Of a stretch of DNA of 64,000 bases, positions 43,610 through 56,400 are shown piece by piece (the first letter of the stretch is position 1; every line of letters starts with the position of its first letter). Source of the DNA: Nectonema munidae (lineage: Eukaryota > Nematomorpha > Nectonematoida > Nectonematidae); the NCBI GenBank assembly GCA_030549495.1, contig JAUIRK010000896.1, positions 651,001-715,000 of the forward strand, given 5' to 3'. The notes beneath the pieces were generated by a model. It ran no database searches. It was not told where the DNA came from and saw only the letters and a program-made list of their open reading frames with translations. The position numbers and the translations under genes were made by a program.

Positions 43610-44377
43610 CAACTTAGTTATGAAAGATACCTTTACAAACAAAACAATATAAAGAAGTGCATGATGCGATATATGTGGAATAAAAAAAATTTGATTCACT
43701 TTAAAAACTTGCGAAAATTCATTTCAAAATCTTGAATGCGCGCTAAATGAGTATTCCAAGTAACAACATTTTAAACTTGAGAGAATTTTTTGACTTTGGC
43801 TTGTTGTAAAATGGGAGAACCAAATTGTTTGAGAATCGAAGATTATATGACGTTTTATTGCCAACCTTCAAGAACCAATTGTCAAACACTTTGGGTAAAG
43901 AATATGCAAAGTAGTTAACTAAAAATTTCAAAACTTGAAGTTTGTATATATAAGGAAACATTAAAAGATCGTTATCTTTGAAATAATTAGAAGTATGGGA
44001 CAAATAAGGTAAGTCAAAAAATAAACGTATCGCCTTTTTAGCAGCCTTAATAATACCTCAAAATCTCGATATCCCCAATTATGAACACTGTAGTAAAGAT
44101 GTGGGAGTAAAAGAGACTTACAAACTTTTAACCTCATTTTGCTTGAAAATAAATGCTGTGTATGTTTCAATACTCCAATAATACTATTAATTTTGCTATT
44201 TATTTGCTGTATGTGTTTATCCCATTTTAGGTTATCACTCAGTAAAATACCAAGCAAGTTAAATTGTGTAACTATATCGATTCCATACTTATAAAGATTT
44301 ACTTTTTTTGTTTTTGTGTTTGAAAAATACATAGCTTTTGATTTTGATCTATTAAGTAATAGTCCATTAAAACTACA

Positions 44378-45386
44378 TCATTCGAAAACAGTATTTATTA
44401 AAATATCATGAACTTCATAACTTCCAAATTCATTAATGACAGAGTCATTCAATTTAAAAAATAACGTCAAATCATCAGCATAAAGAAGATGAAGAGTATT
44501 GTAATTTAAAAAATGGGAATCATTGATAAAAATTGTGAAAAGAAGCGGCCCTAGAAGAGATCCCTGAGGCACGCCTTAATCCACTCTACGTTCATCTGAA
44601 AAAAATATTATTTATACACACTTTTGGTTTCCTGTTTTCAAGATATGATCGAAAAAATAACAAAGAATGACAATCAAAACCATATATTTTCAATTTGTAG
44701 AGAAGGAGAGAATGTGGAATTACATCGAAAGCTCTTGAAAGATCGAAGAAAATAGATACAACTGCTTTATTTTTATCTAAAGAGGAAATTATAGAATCAA
44801 GAAAAAAAGTGTGCAAATGTTGTGTTGAGTAGAACTTTTTAAAACCAAATTGTTTATCATAAAACAAACCGTTTGAAGAAAAATAGGAATAAACTCTTTT
44901 GAAGATAATTTTCTTGAAAATTTTTGAAAATTCACTTACTAAACTTATTGGTCTCTAGTTTGATAAAACTAATTTGTCTCCTTTTTTGTGAACTGGAACA
45001 ACTTTAGATATTTTAAAGGAAGATGGAAATACAGAATTATAAAGACATAGATTGAAAAAATTATACAGGAAAAGACAAATATAGTTTTTCGACATTTTAA
45101 TATGATTAACAGATATGCCATATATATCTTTGGAATCATTATTTTTCAGTTCGTTTATTGCCAGAATTATGTAATTTATAGAGATAATATCGAAGCTGAA
45201 TACTTGGTTAACACTAGGCATGGTAGCATCAATTTTATCAAAATCAAAGTTTTTATCTGTACTATGTTCTGTAAAGTGTTGATTAAAAGAATTGGAAATG
45301 TCGATATCGTTAAATACTACTGTGCCCTTAGATAAAACTGATTTTATATTTTTCTCTTTTTTGATAATAGAATTAATTACCTTCAA
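44378..45386 (-). pseudogene. LINE ORF2 reverse transcriptase part
   Basis: This is the catalytic region of the LINE described above. All main motifs survive in sequence: SIFFDLSRAFDVIPH (motif A), PQGSLLGPLLFTIFI (motif B) and YADDLTLFF (motif C). They lie in three separate frames (45386-44955, 44867-44592 and 44572-44378). The linker part ends in VVPVHKKGDKLVLSN, and the NYRPIS-like block is lost in a frame change. Confidence 0.8.
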
Positions 45387-45913
45387 AGTGTCTTTAGATG
45401 AATTACATTTATCAAATATATTACTTTAATACTCATATATTTAATATTCTTATCCTATGCTTGATTTTATTTTGCAAATAATAAAACTCATGCTTTGTTA
45501 GAGATCAGCATGTAGTTTATCTCTTTTACGAATAAGTACAAGCAACTCTTCTGTAATCCATCCATTTAATTTTATATTGTATTTAGATTTATTCTTGATT
45601 TCTTTAGTAGTCGTACACCTGTTAATATCCTCAGAAAACTGCTTAATAAAACTGTTAGCGATTACTTCAGGATTTTCAGAGATATGTAATAAAGGCATCC
45701 AATCAAAATGTTTAATTCTTTCGATAAATTTATTAGAATTGAAGAAGTGTTTTGTTAAACGTTTATAATTAACAAAGCCTGTTTTTAGAGACAAAATGAT
45801 TTAATAATGATCAGAAATGCAAGTTTCAAATATAAAACTTCTATAGTTAAAAGATGAATTATGTATGAAAAAATTATCTAATAACGTTTGCAAAGATGGG
45901 TAAGTGATCTTAG

Positions 45914-46333
45914 TTATGGTGGAAAAAATGAGTGGGAGTGAAAAGCATTGAAGAATGATACAACAGAAAACGAAGTATTAAAATCAAAAAGATTATAATT
46001 GAAGTCGCCAGTGAAAATCTTTAACAATTTCGGATAATGAGATTGAAGATAGGAAAAAAGTTTTTCAAAATCATTAGGCTTATCGTGGAGAGAAATAGGA
46101 TGACGATATATATTAGAAACCAGAACTTTCTTGCCGTTAGCAAAATGTATAACAACAGCAAATATTTGAAAACTAAAGTCATCAATTGGGAAGGAAATAA
46201 CTTCATACGAAAATTTTTTATCAATATAAAATCCTAAACCTCCATGTTGTGTAAATTTAGATTCTTGATTCAAAAAAATGTAACCATCAATTGAGTATAA
46301 TTGAGGTAATTCATCAGTCAACCATGTTTGCAT
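45914..46333 (-). pseudogene. LINE ORF2 endonuclease part
   Basis: This is an open frame of 139 residues with the TWLTDE (ETWL-like), GGLGFYI, NIYRHP and FTGDFNYNLFD motifs of apurinic-like LINE endonucleases. The final SDH motif is not present in this frame; a piece after the break may correspond to it near 45830-45800. Confidence 0.75.
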
Positions 46334-46440
46334 CTTTTAGCTATTAATCTTTTTTAGATTCAGTAAAATTTGGCAATCTACAAAGATAATTTTGGTCTTT
46401 ATCAAAAGTAATAATAATTTATAAATTTTTTTTAAATTAC

Positions 46441-46913
46441 TTTTAAACGTATAATTAGATAGATCTAATATAGGGATGAAAATAAGTAAATCATATTTAA
46501 TAGAAATTTTAAATTTTGATAAATTTCAACTAAATTTGTTTTAAGTTGAAACTCAGCCTATAATTTTATCACAAAATTTTATTTTAAAACGTACTTGTAA
46601 CGTTTATTAATTTTAGTTAGTTTATTTGAACAAATTTAGTTAACTGTTTGTCTACAAGCTTAGTATTATGTCGTCTAAGGTCAAGAGATCAATGAATTAT
46701 AATGTTTAAATTTTTTTTTATGTTTTTGGATCACGTAACTTTTTAGTTTAAGGTTATTTTATCCTTGTGCAAATATAAACATTTAACAGACATATTTTTG
46801 AAGTCTACAACAATATTATTTTAAATTGAAATTATGTATTTTCTGTCTACAAAAAATATTTAGTCATAAAAAGGATAATTTATATTGAAAAATATAAATT
46901 AGTATTATTATAG
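46441..46913. other. Gene-free AT-rich stretch between two LINE remnants
   Basis: No coding frame or named repeat was recognised. Confidence 0.3.
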
Positions 46914-47650
46914 TAGGTAGGTAGGTAGGTAGGAGATAACTAAGCACTTTCCAACGTTGGTTGATATGCTTGCATCAATTGCTAACTTGGGGATTTGTAA
47001 GGATTGGTAGTGGGTTTAGGATCTAAAGTAGAAATAAGAAAGCTTGGTGAGGTGAAAGAGTATAAATTAAGTTGCCTGTGTATGATTATGCAAGGTGTTT
47101 AATAAGGGTGGAGTTAAGTGTTGGTGGGTATAGAGTAATGGTTCTATTATATTAAGGAAAAGAGAGATGTGTTGAATGATTTTGGGATATGATAAGAATT
47201 TTAGTAGAGAGGAGGGAAGATCTTTAATATATAAATGAGTTTTTTCAATGAGTTTGGTTCGTTCTGATGAGAATATTGGGCAATAGAGGATAATGTGAAT
47301 TGGAGTTTCGATATGAGGGCAGTCGAATCTGCAAAAAGGGTTAGAGTGCAATTTAAAATTGTAGAAGTAAGCGTAACAAGGGCAATGTGAGGTGAACCAT
47401 CTTATAATGTTGCGAGAAAGAATAATGTTTTTATTTAGTGCAAATTGGGATAAGGGGGTAGGTATGTTGGTTGAGTAAAGCCATTCGTTTGTAGTTGAGA
47501 TATTTATGGATGTTTCAAAAGTGGATAGAAGGAGGGCGTGGGTTAAGTCATGTTGTGATGTTATGGATGTGGATTTACATAAGAGATCTAAATTTTCAAA
47601 GGAGGAGGAATGGGCGGGGCACCAGAAAAGTTTAATTAAGAAATGGTTGC
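46914..47650 (-). mobile_element. 5'-truncated I-clade-like LINE with RNase H and CCHC-like tail
   Basis: Minus strand, from about 47640 down: LFWCPAHSSSFENLDLLCKS matches the last RNase H motif (WxPGHxxxxxNExAD). Then comes WFTSHCPCYAYFYNFKLHSN and CRFDCPHIETPIHIILYCPI, the zinc-binding-like C-terminus found after RNase H in I, R1 and related elements, with a stop at 47067. A short 3' UTR and a (ccta)n tail, seen on the plus strand as gtaggtaggtaggtaggtag at 46915-46934, close the 3' end. The RT and ORF1 are missing, as in a truncated insertion. It differs from the Jockey-like copies here, which lack RNase H. Confidence 0.75.
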
Positions 47651-48325
47651 TAAAATTGAAGTATTATTATAGTGAAAAAATACAAAAATCACAGGTTTTG
47701 AAAAAATATATTTCCTACTTAAATTTTTTTTTTTACTGAATAAAATAAATAACTATGAGAGTCTAAAAAAATCTAAAGCTTGAGTAGTTGACGTTGTTTA
47801 ATTTTTTTCCCAAAAATGTGTGCCGTTGGGGGTTTCATAAAACTAAGTATTGGATCAAAATAATTATTTTGACTACAAACATAAATCATAACAAGTCATT
47901 TCAAATAAAATTTTTAGTCATAGTATAATTCCATTAAATAGAATTAATACAATTCTTCTAATACAATTATACAAAAATGTTACAATGAAATAGCATGATC
48001 CATTTTATAATCATTCAACTAAAGCTACTTTTAGGGAATTTGCCCTATAAATCTTAGGATAGACAAAATTTTATTACAAAGTAAATTTACTATTATGTTA
48101 GAATGATATGTTCAGGAAATGAACTAAACCTTATAAACTTAACTTTTTTTTAAAGTTAATTTATTTTGGATAACTAAGATTTTAAATTTATCCAGTAAAA
48201 CATTATCTCAAAAAGTTTATATAAAAATGAAATAATCTGTGATAAGTTAACTAATTGCTATAATTAAAGATTAGGTGTACTTTAATATGTTTCCTTTTTA
48301 TAAAGAGTTAAAAAATATAAGAAGT
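47651..48325. other. Gene-free AT-rich stretch
   Basis: No coding frame or named repeat was recognised up to the hAT target site. Confidence 0.3.
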
Positions 48326-48333
48326 GTAATGAC
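48326..48333. repeat. Left 8-bp target site duplication of the second hAT element
   Basis: gtaatgac directly precedes the left terminus and is repeated exactly at 49541-49548. Confidence 0.85.
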
Positions 48334-49540
48334 CAGGGGGAGGAAAAATTTACCCAAAAAATTGGAAAAAATAGACTTTTATTTAGAGGAAAAATTGACT
48401 TTATTGACTTTTTAAAGTTTCATTGAATTGAACAACTATGAACACTTTAGAGAAAGTATTGAAAATTATTTCAAAAAATCCATGACTTTGTAATACAACA
48501 ACATATAATTAATGACATTTTCTGATTTAAAATTCGATCATTTTCTAGCAGATTTTTCAGTTTAGAAAAAGATCTTTCTACTTCTAAAGTTAAAACTTGA
48601 CCATTTTGTAAGTTGGGATAAGTACTGCGAGAGATTTGAGAGTTTTCCATATTCATGATTTTATTGATTTCATTTTATTTGAATCTAATTTCAAGATAAC
48701 TTTTAACGCCACAATCGTCTTAAATGAAATAATGTTGAAACAAGTAAAGGCATCTTCGCCTGAAAAAGTCTCTATGTTGACTTTTTCCGACTAAATCAAT
48801 GAATCGGGAATATTCTCTAATTATTGTTAGCAAGTTTTAACACAGATTTTTTTTTTAAACAATTTCTTGATATTTGGCCATAAAATTCCATCATCTTCAT
48901 CATTAATATCTTCACTGCTGGAAAATTTTAATAAAAATATTTTGCTGCTTGCAACGATTTTGTCAATTTTGTTACAATTGGAACTGAAGTGTTGCCGATA
49001 TGTTTGAAAAGAGAACGTCTTTTTCTATTACTAATTTTGAATGACTTAATACCGGTAATCTACAATTTTGCAGGATAACTTAACTTTTAAGGTAAACTTG
49101 TGTTTAAGATGTGAAAAACATGCAATGATAAAAAAGTTTGGGAATAAAATTCCATAACTTCTGCAGCGGATATATCGTATGTAACCGCGTTTGTCAACAA
49201 AAAAAATTTGCCTTACAAAAAACTCCTTCATGTTTAACCTCTGTCAGGAAACTTTACAGTAAAACCTTTTATTAGAGAAAAAAGCCCAACTATTGTGGAA
49301 GTGTTGATATAAAGAAAAAATCTTGTATGTGTCGATTATAACAATTTTAGGCACATTGAATCAAAAAGTGTTAAATATAAAAATTGACTTTATTGACTTA
49401 AACTCGAAAAATTGACTTTGATTGACTTAAAAATTTGAAATTAGTTCAAAAATTTTTAGACTAAACAAGTAAAGACCTTCTTCAAAGGGTTTTTGCTAAA
49501 CAGAAATAAAAGTTGACTTTATTGACTTTTACTCGCCCTG
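48334..49540 (-). mobile_element. hAT transposon, internally deleted, 1.2 kb
   Basis: The left end cagggggaggaaaa pairs with the right end read inward, cagggcgagtaaaa, and exact 8-bp duplications (gtaatgac) flank them. Inside, the minus strand holds a hAT dimerisation motif. A word close to ttgactttattgactt recurs near both ends (about 48397, 49384, 49410 and 49513), as expected for subterminal transposase-binding repeats. At 1.2 kb it is too short for a full transposase, so the N-terminal and catalytic parts are mostly lost. Confidence 0.9.
48471..48656 (-). pseudogene. hAT transposase C-terminal fragment
   Basis: QVLTLEVERSFSKLKNLLEN with DRILNQKMSL is the C-terminal dimerisation helix of hAT transposases (usually VERxFSxLKxLLxxxRxxLxxxxL). 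It ends at a stop at 48471. Sequence upstream to about 48900 has scattered coding traces in other frames. Nothing of the DDE core was identified. Confidence 0.75.
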
Positions 49541-49548
49541 GTAATGAC
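49541..49548. repeat. Right 8-bp target site duplication of the second hAT element
   Basis: gtaatgac follows the right terminus and is identical to 48326-48333. Confidence 0.85.
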
Positions 49549-50824
49549 TTGTTTAAGTAATAAAGGGGTAAATAATATATATCCCCACAAGCTATATTAT
49601 CTAATTGATTAGCGAAATTTCAAAATTTAAATAAAAAATGCCTAATCAATTTTTAAAATAGTGAGGATAAATATCTTATGATTCAATTTTTTTCTAGATA
49701 AATCCAATTAGAACTTAATGGCACTTTTTTAGTTAATTAACTATTAGTCAAGAAAATTTTTTAACATACATAGGATTTTTAATTTAATGGTGCTAAAGTA
49801 TTATTAAAACACAATAAAAGTAAAATCGTTTTTTTTATTATAAAATATAAAACTAGGAAAAATTAATAAAAGTTAAAAAAATAAAGATTTTATTAGTATT
49901 ATTTGTACTGGTGTGCATTTAATCGAGTTATATTGAAACTTTTCTCCATTAAAAAACTTTAAAATAGAACAATTAAATATAAAGGTAAGAAAGAAAGTAC
50001 TTTCAAATATTTTTTGGTAAAGCATCGCAAAATATATAAAGTGTGTTTATCATTATTCAGCCTTAAATATTTTGAAGTTGAATAATATTAGATAAACTAT
50101 TTGGAATTGCTAAAACATTTGAAGACCTGTTTCCATTATGGTTGAAAATAAAAGTAGCTGCTGAGTGTCATTGCTACGGATATAAATGCCTTAATCCATC
50201 AGTTAATTTAGATTAAACGAATAAAGGTATAAAATTTTTGACACATGTGTTTAGAAATTGAACATCAAAAGCACACATATGCCTATTTTTTGTATAACAG
50301 GAGAATTTTTTTTAATTTTTTTGATATTTTGTATAAGAATTGCTACTTATACGAAAATGGATATGGGTTACTTTGGATTTTCTATTTTCAAATGCTTGCT
50401 GTTTTAGCTTGTACATTACATTTTTTGGAGTTCAATGACCCCAGAAAAAATGACCATAAGAATTCCTAAGTTGAACTCTATGGTTATGACTCGAGATGAC
50501 GCTAAAAGTACTTTATAAGAAAAAAGCGAGATGGTTCAGTTGCTCAATAAAAAGAACCAATCAAATTAATGAATCAAAGATCATCCACATCATTAATTAA
50601 GAGATTATTTAAAATTTTTGAAAAAATTATGCATAAATAAAAATCAAAAATATTTATTCTTTATAAATATATCCTTGGCTCACGTTAGTTTTAATTTCCT
50701 ATATGCATGATTTGATAAAAATGATTAGAGAGACTAGGATTATTTTTCTATTCTAAAATTAACGGGGGCCAACGATATATTTAAAAAGAATAAATATTTT
50801 TTGATTTTTTAGAGAATTTGTTTC
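49549..50824. other. Gene-free AT-rich stretch
   Basis: No coding frame, RNA gene or named repeat was recognised. Confidence 0.3.
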
Positions 50825-51281
50825 GATTCTTTGATTACAGAATTTTAGTTTGATTATTTGATTAACTGACAAATATATTATTTAATATGATGCAAATTGC
50901 CAAAATATAAGTAATAATTTTTGTAAATTCGTCTTTCCAAATGAGGTATATCAAATCTTACTTCTAGTAAAATATGAACAGAAAGTTGAATATTTTTTGA
51001 TTCTTTGATTACAGAATTTTATTTTGATTATTTGATCAATTGACAAATATATTATTTTAAATAGTGCAAATTGCAAAAATATAGGTAATAGCTTTTGTAA
51101 CTTCCGAATTAGGTATATCGGTATTGTAAGATTGCAATATCTTACATCTATCCAAATATCAACACAAAGTTGAGCCTTGTCCAACCCATCATTTTTAATT
51201 TTTGTAACATCGTCTTCTCAAATGAGGTATATCAAATCTTACATCTAGCAAAATATGAAAAAAAGTTGAACCTTGCTTAAC
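50825..51281 (+). repeat. Tandem repeat of about 174 bp, 2.5 copies
   Basis: gattctttgattacagaatt recurs at 50825 and 50999. Each copy continues with ttgattatttgat, gacaaatatattattt, gcaaattgc and, near its end, gaggtatatcaaatcttac or a variant. A partial third copy (51193-51281) starts at the ttttgtaacatcgtc region. The copies are moderately diverged and have no coding capacity. Confidence 0.75.
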
Positions 51282-53179
51282 CATTTGTATATGGAATATA
51301 AACCATCGTAGTATACAGGTTGGGAATAACAAACAAGTGTCTAACCCCGTTAAACCGTACACGTTATGTAAGAGATATAATGTCTTAAAAAGTTAATGTC
51401 TGTTTAATTTATTGTGTAATACATTCATGCATATTATAAATATATTAAATATTTTTTTGTGTTTTCAATATAAACAACGATTTTCACTAAAAGCGGCTTT
51501 TTTAGTGTTAAGTGTGCTGTCGCTTTTATGCTTTCCTACCAATAACGCTTTGATTATTACTTATACATTGTCTCTGAAGCAATAAATTTCTTCTTCTATA
51601 TGTATTTTTTTTATATAATAACTGATAAAATTAAGATGTAAACTAGTTTGCGCACTTAATTCATCATTTTTAGGTGAAATTAGAGGCAGCGTGGTAAGTG
51701 GAAATGATATATGATCTTTAATAAAATAATTAAATCTCTTTGCAACGCTATTACTTTGCGAAATAATCATGAAACGATACACTGGTGCTTATGATAACAT
51801 AAATATTACTTAGATTTAGTTCTTTTCTAAACAAATAGTGTTTGCTATGGTTAGAAAATGTCTTTGTATAGAACAAACATATTTCGCAAAGTGAGTGTAA
51901 CTATACGAGCATATCATTGCTAAATAATTTAATAAGATTGCCTTTGAAGGCAATGTAAAGCATATATAAGTAATACTTTTTGTGATGAATCGAGCTTAGA
52001 ATCATTCGGTGTACTACACACTAGCAAACAATAAGTGTGAACATTTTAGGCAAGTTGTTGTGTATAGAGAATGCCTTATTTATTTTTCAAAGAAACTTAC
52101 TTTTACAAAAAAGAAAACTTCTTCTTTATTATGACAATAAGGTACACAACTTTCCAGAACAAACACCTCTATTGTGCAAAACTCAAAAGAAATGTAAAGA
52201 AAGCTATCTCCAGAGTAAGCACATAATTCACTCACTGTAAGGAAATGTTTAATTGTAAAAAAGTTGACTAGTGGAGTGAACATCGCAAAATATTTTTATA
52301 AAAGATAACATTTTTGTAATATTCCAATTTTATTTATAACTTTTGATATCATTTTCTATTCAAAGAAAAAATTTTAATGGAAAAATATGAAGTGTAATAC
52401 TAAAAAAGAGTAAAAGTGCCATTTTTAGGGTTTTGTTAGTTTGACGTGGGGTAGCTATTCGATTTAAAACTGAAGTTCATTATAAATATTTTTAACAATA
52501 CGCGTGTATCTATAGAGATCTACAAGTATTATATATAAACTTGCTTCACTCACTGCCTTCCATAATTAAAAGTTATTTTTTTGTAATTTTCTTGAAAAAA
52601 AAATCAATAATTTAAAATTCTAATTAAAAACAATAAATAAGAAAATATATGCACGAGACTCAATTAATGTTTTTAGAAATTTTGTAATTATATTTACAAC
52701 ACAAACAAATTTGTGATTTGTCGATTTCAAAAATTATGCCTATGTAAATTAAAAACTAAGATAAAAATATATTATTCTTGTTCAAATTTCCTTTCTTTGA
52801 CTTATAGGAGTGGATTGATTCACCTGCGCTTCTACCTGATCTCCCCTCAGTGTCCATTTCTGTTTTTAAATATTATTTTGAATATATATTTATTATATTT
52901 CAATATAAGAATATATAGTAATTTTATTAAAGTTGAAAATTTTTTTTTAATTCATTTATATTTTTCCTAAACAGTTTAAACCAATGACACTTATATATAT
53001 TTTTTATTGATAAAGATAGCAACTTGATTAAAAATCATGTATCAAAATATTGATTTAAGGATGAAATTCTCTTTAAAAATATCTTTCAGATTTGAAAGAC
53101 CATTCTTATTTCATTTCTGTACTCTGTTTTGACCATTAAGATGTAAAAAAAATATTAGTAATATTAAGGTGTTATATAT
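51282..53179. other. Gene-free AT-rich stretch
   Basis: No coding frame is supported. About 51480-51530 and 52020-52280 are less AT-rich but hold nothing recognisable. Confidence 0.3.
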
Positions 53180-53905
53180 AGGTAGTGGGTATATTAATTA
53201 TATACAAAACCATTTTTCTACCTCACTTAAACTATAGTCTTGTAAATTTTGGACACTCAAATATAGAACTCTTGGAAACTTTGAATCGCAAAGCACTTAA
53301 AACTCCTTTCAACTTGAACAAGTTTTCTCATTCACACCATTTATTTTGGAAATTTGGATTACTTAAAATCAAAGACCTTTATAATCTGAAACTGGGAACC
53401 TTTTTACTCTATTGTCTAAACCAATATTCTCATACTCTCTTCCAAAATATAATAAAGTACGATAAAAGGAATGCTTACTCCTTGCGAACAACTTCAAGAC
53501 TTACCAAACCTTTTTATAGACTCAAACTCTCCCAAGAGTCAGTGATGTACAAAGTACCAACATTATACGCAATTTACCAACAACTTATTGGAGAAACTTG
53601 CTCCTCAGTTGCAAAATTTAAAAAGTTATTCAAAAAGAATGTCATCTCTGATTCTCCCAAAACGATCAATTGCCAAATAAAAAATTATTTTTCCTGTAAA
53701 TTTCAACATATTCTTTTATTTAGATACATATACTTGCATTTTTTTTATGAAGTTAGAATTCCTTATAGCGCTTTTCATAAACCTTTGGAAGCTAACTTCC
53801 TCGATGTATGATTTTATTTTATTTTATAAGTTGAACTGATTATGCTATGTAGATATATATTTTTTTCCCCGAAAAATATTTTAAATAAAATCTTTCTTCT
53901 TCTTT
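53180..53905 (+). mobile_element. 5'-truncated Jockey/CR1-like LINE, 3' end
   Basis: A single open plus-strand frame, 53185-53811, reads IYKTIFLPHLNYSLVNFGHS, LETLNRKALKTPFNLNKFSH with SHHLFWKFGLLKIKDLYN, ENIIKYDKRNAYSLR-like sequence, and a C-terminal VAKFKKLFKKNVISDS. This is the region after the RT domain, related in kind to the C-terminal parts at 44.3 kb and 1.8 kb. After the stop come about 65 bases and then a tctttcttcttctttctt tract ending near 53905. The rest of the LINE is missing. The frame is unbroken over 208 residues, so the copy is fairly young. Confidence 0.8.
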
Positions 53906-56035
53906 CTTATATAATAGTACAGATATAAATTAGTATATTTGCCTTATTTAACTTTCTTCTTAGATATCAACTTCTCTTAAAGATGTTTAGTATATAATAT
54001 TTATTAACAAAACACAAACATTTTTAAAAAGGAAGTGTAAGAGAAGGAGATTTTTTGAAATTTTATAGAATTTTTGACGACACATATATAATAATAGTTT
54101 TTTTTACTGCTTCACATTAAAACATTTAATTTTTCAAAATTTCATTTTTCCTGAAACAAACGAAGACATTTCGCATAAGTAATGTTTTTTATTAGAAGGA
54201 TTACATTTTTAACTTTCAACAAATCAGTTATCTTGCCTGGTATTCATTGGGTGATGTGCAAAAAGTATATTCATTTTTTATTAAAAGAAGTTTGGAAAGG
54301 CATCGTACCTTAGCGAGTAAAAAGAAATTGGCATTGTTTATTTTTATTCAAATCCAATTTTGATTTTAATTTATCTAATTAGCTACTCAAAGAAATTTAA
54401 AAAATCCATTTTCTACACTTATTTTGCATAAATGTAAGTCTTAATCTTAAAATATAAGATAAGAAAATGTAAATCTTATTTCTATAAATGAGTTAAATAT
54501 CTCAACAATTTAATTTCCAAGTATGGAAAGACAGGAGAGTTTATGAAAAAATGAATAAATTTCTTCTCTATCAAAATAAAATAATCTCTATGGTTAAAAA
54601 GAAAAAAAATTGGTTTCTTTCACTAATTTAGTAAACTAACTTTTGTATAATAAAAGATTAATTAGTTAGTTAATTTTACTAACCAAGGTAGCCAAATTTT
54701 GTTACATTTACTCGTATTTAATGATATTAGAAAAGTACTTTGCAGCATATAACTTCAATATCAAACTAAAATACTCTGTAGCTAAATAAATTTGCTTATA
54801 ATTCTTCGTTTTACATATTTGATAAAACAATACTATTTTGTTCTAATATGTTAGAGGGAAACCTGAAAGTTTAGTAAAAGAACAAACTTAAGTTTATATT
54901 TTAAGCAAAAAAGATTAAACTATGCAACGTAAGAGATTCGCATTCTTCGATAAAATGCATTAAAGTTGATATTTAAAATAGATAAGTGATTCTCAAGTCA
55001 TCAATCCTTTTATTACAGTAAAAATTTCAAATTTTATCCACATTTACGACAAGCTGGTAAGCTGTGAATCACGTATACACTTCCTTATGTATGTATATGC
55101 AGTATATATCTTATGCCATTGTATACATATTATACGTGTAGTATATGAGATTGCGTACGTGTAGCATGATTTCTATAAAGGGTTTCATTGTTTTAGTTTA
55201 CCGATCTGTTTTTTACCGCATAGAAATAATACAACGACATAATTTTAAAAGTGTATAAAGGCATAGTGATGATTCCATAGTCACCATTTGTCAACGTACT
55301 GCTTATTTTTGTGTAGTGCCTTTCAAAGTCTTTGAACCAGGAGGCATACATCGACAAAGCTAAACAGATCACACTAACTTCTAAGTATCATCGACACTCC
55401 TTTCTATAGAGTTCACTTCAATTCACCAGTTTATCATCTTTTGCATTTTCCTCCCTTCCTCGTTATTTGGAATAGAAGGATTATCTAATTTCCGTAAGCA
55501 TTCGATTAGGCTTAAAAAAAGTAAGTTTTTTTTGGCATTGCAAATTTTATTATGGGTTTGAGGAATGTAAAATTTACAAATTTTTGGGTACAATTTTTTT
55601 TCTTCACTTTAAATATGTCTCTTTTCAGAAATATGATTTAGACTCAATTAAAAATTTTTGTAGCATCTTTTAATTATACATAAGAGATCAAATTTTCAAA
55701 TCAAAGAAGTACAGTCAAAGAAGATCAGAATTTTTTTATTCCTAAATAAAACTTTTTAAGTGATAAATGTGTGTGGATGTAAATAATATTTTTGCTTTCT
55801 AGATAGACGTGTGCCCCGATTTTTAATCTAATTCTAAATAACTTGTATTCGAATTACACGATTGAAACAATTATAACTTTATTCATTAAAAATTTCTAAT
55901 TAATTAATTTTTTTTTGAAATTACAAGAATAAATTATAAATAAGTTATAGATATACTGGTCAGTCAAGTTGCTCATCATTAAAAATGCTCTCTATATCCC
56001 TCTTCAAAAGCACAATAATTTTTATCATGTTGTCT
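53906..56035. other. Gene-free AT-rich stretch
   Basis: No coding frame is supported. About 54600-54700 repeats taactaac/ttagttag words. About 55070-55165 is a tatacgtgta-rich patch. No named element was recognised. Confidence 0.3.
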
Positions 56036-56400
56036 TCTTAAAAATTTTATTATTTCAAATCAAACCCCGAGCAACATTTTAGAAAAGTATCGAATTAAAA
56101 TCACAGCAAAATCGAGGTATATCGTTGAAATATGTAGTTTAATGAATATTCATAAACACAATGTATTTGACCCTTTTATCTCCCCATTTTTGTTATATCA
56201 AATCAAACAGGGAACACGCTTTATTATTAATAAGCATCAAATTTATACTAATGTTAAATTGAATATAAATAAACGCAAAGATTTTTAATGCGCTGTCTCT
56301 CCATTTTTATTATTTCAAATCAAGCACGGAGCAAGCTTTATTATATATCGCATTATATGCACTGGAAATCTAGGAACACTGTATTAATTAATATGTTATA
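56036..56400 (+). repeat. Diverged tandem repeat of about 125-145 bp
   Basis: The phrase ccatttttgttatatcaaat with a following aaacagggaacacgcttt recurs with changes near 56040, 56188 and 56309, each followed by a ttattattaat-like word and an atcaaat word. A related copy lies beyond the MULE at about 58705 (ccccattttttattgtatca), so the transposon probably landed within or beside the array. Confidence 0.6.

Larger units (their letters stand above)
43610..46440 (-). mobile_element. Degraded Jockey/CR1-like LINE with endonuclease and RT
   Basis: The element reads on the minus strand. Endonuclease remnants lie at 46333-45914 (MQTWLTDELPQLYSIDGYIF, HGGLGFYIDKKFSYEV, VLVSNIYRHP, IFTGDFNYNLFDF), the linker at 45794-45498 and 45386-44955 (KVVPVHKKGDK), and the RT at 44940-44378: QFGFKKFYSTQHLHTFFLDS, VSIFFDLSRAFDVIPHSLLL (motif A), MPQGSLLGPLLFTIFINDS (motif B) and LLYADDLTLFF (motif C, YADD). 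The C-terminal region follows at 44332-43743. Many frame changes separate these parts, so it is dead and older than the LINE at 15-20 kb. No RNase H was seen. ORF1 was not found upstream; the 5' end is a guess. Confidence 0.85.

Noticed and set aside
52037-53000. Small open frames of 60-85 residues
   Set aside because: Random frames in AT-rich DNA with lysine, phenylalanine and isoleucine bias and no conserved motif.
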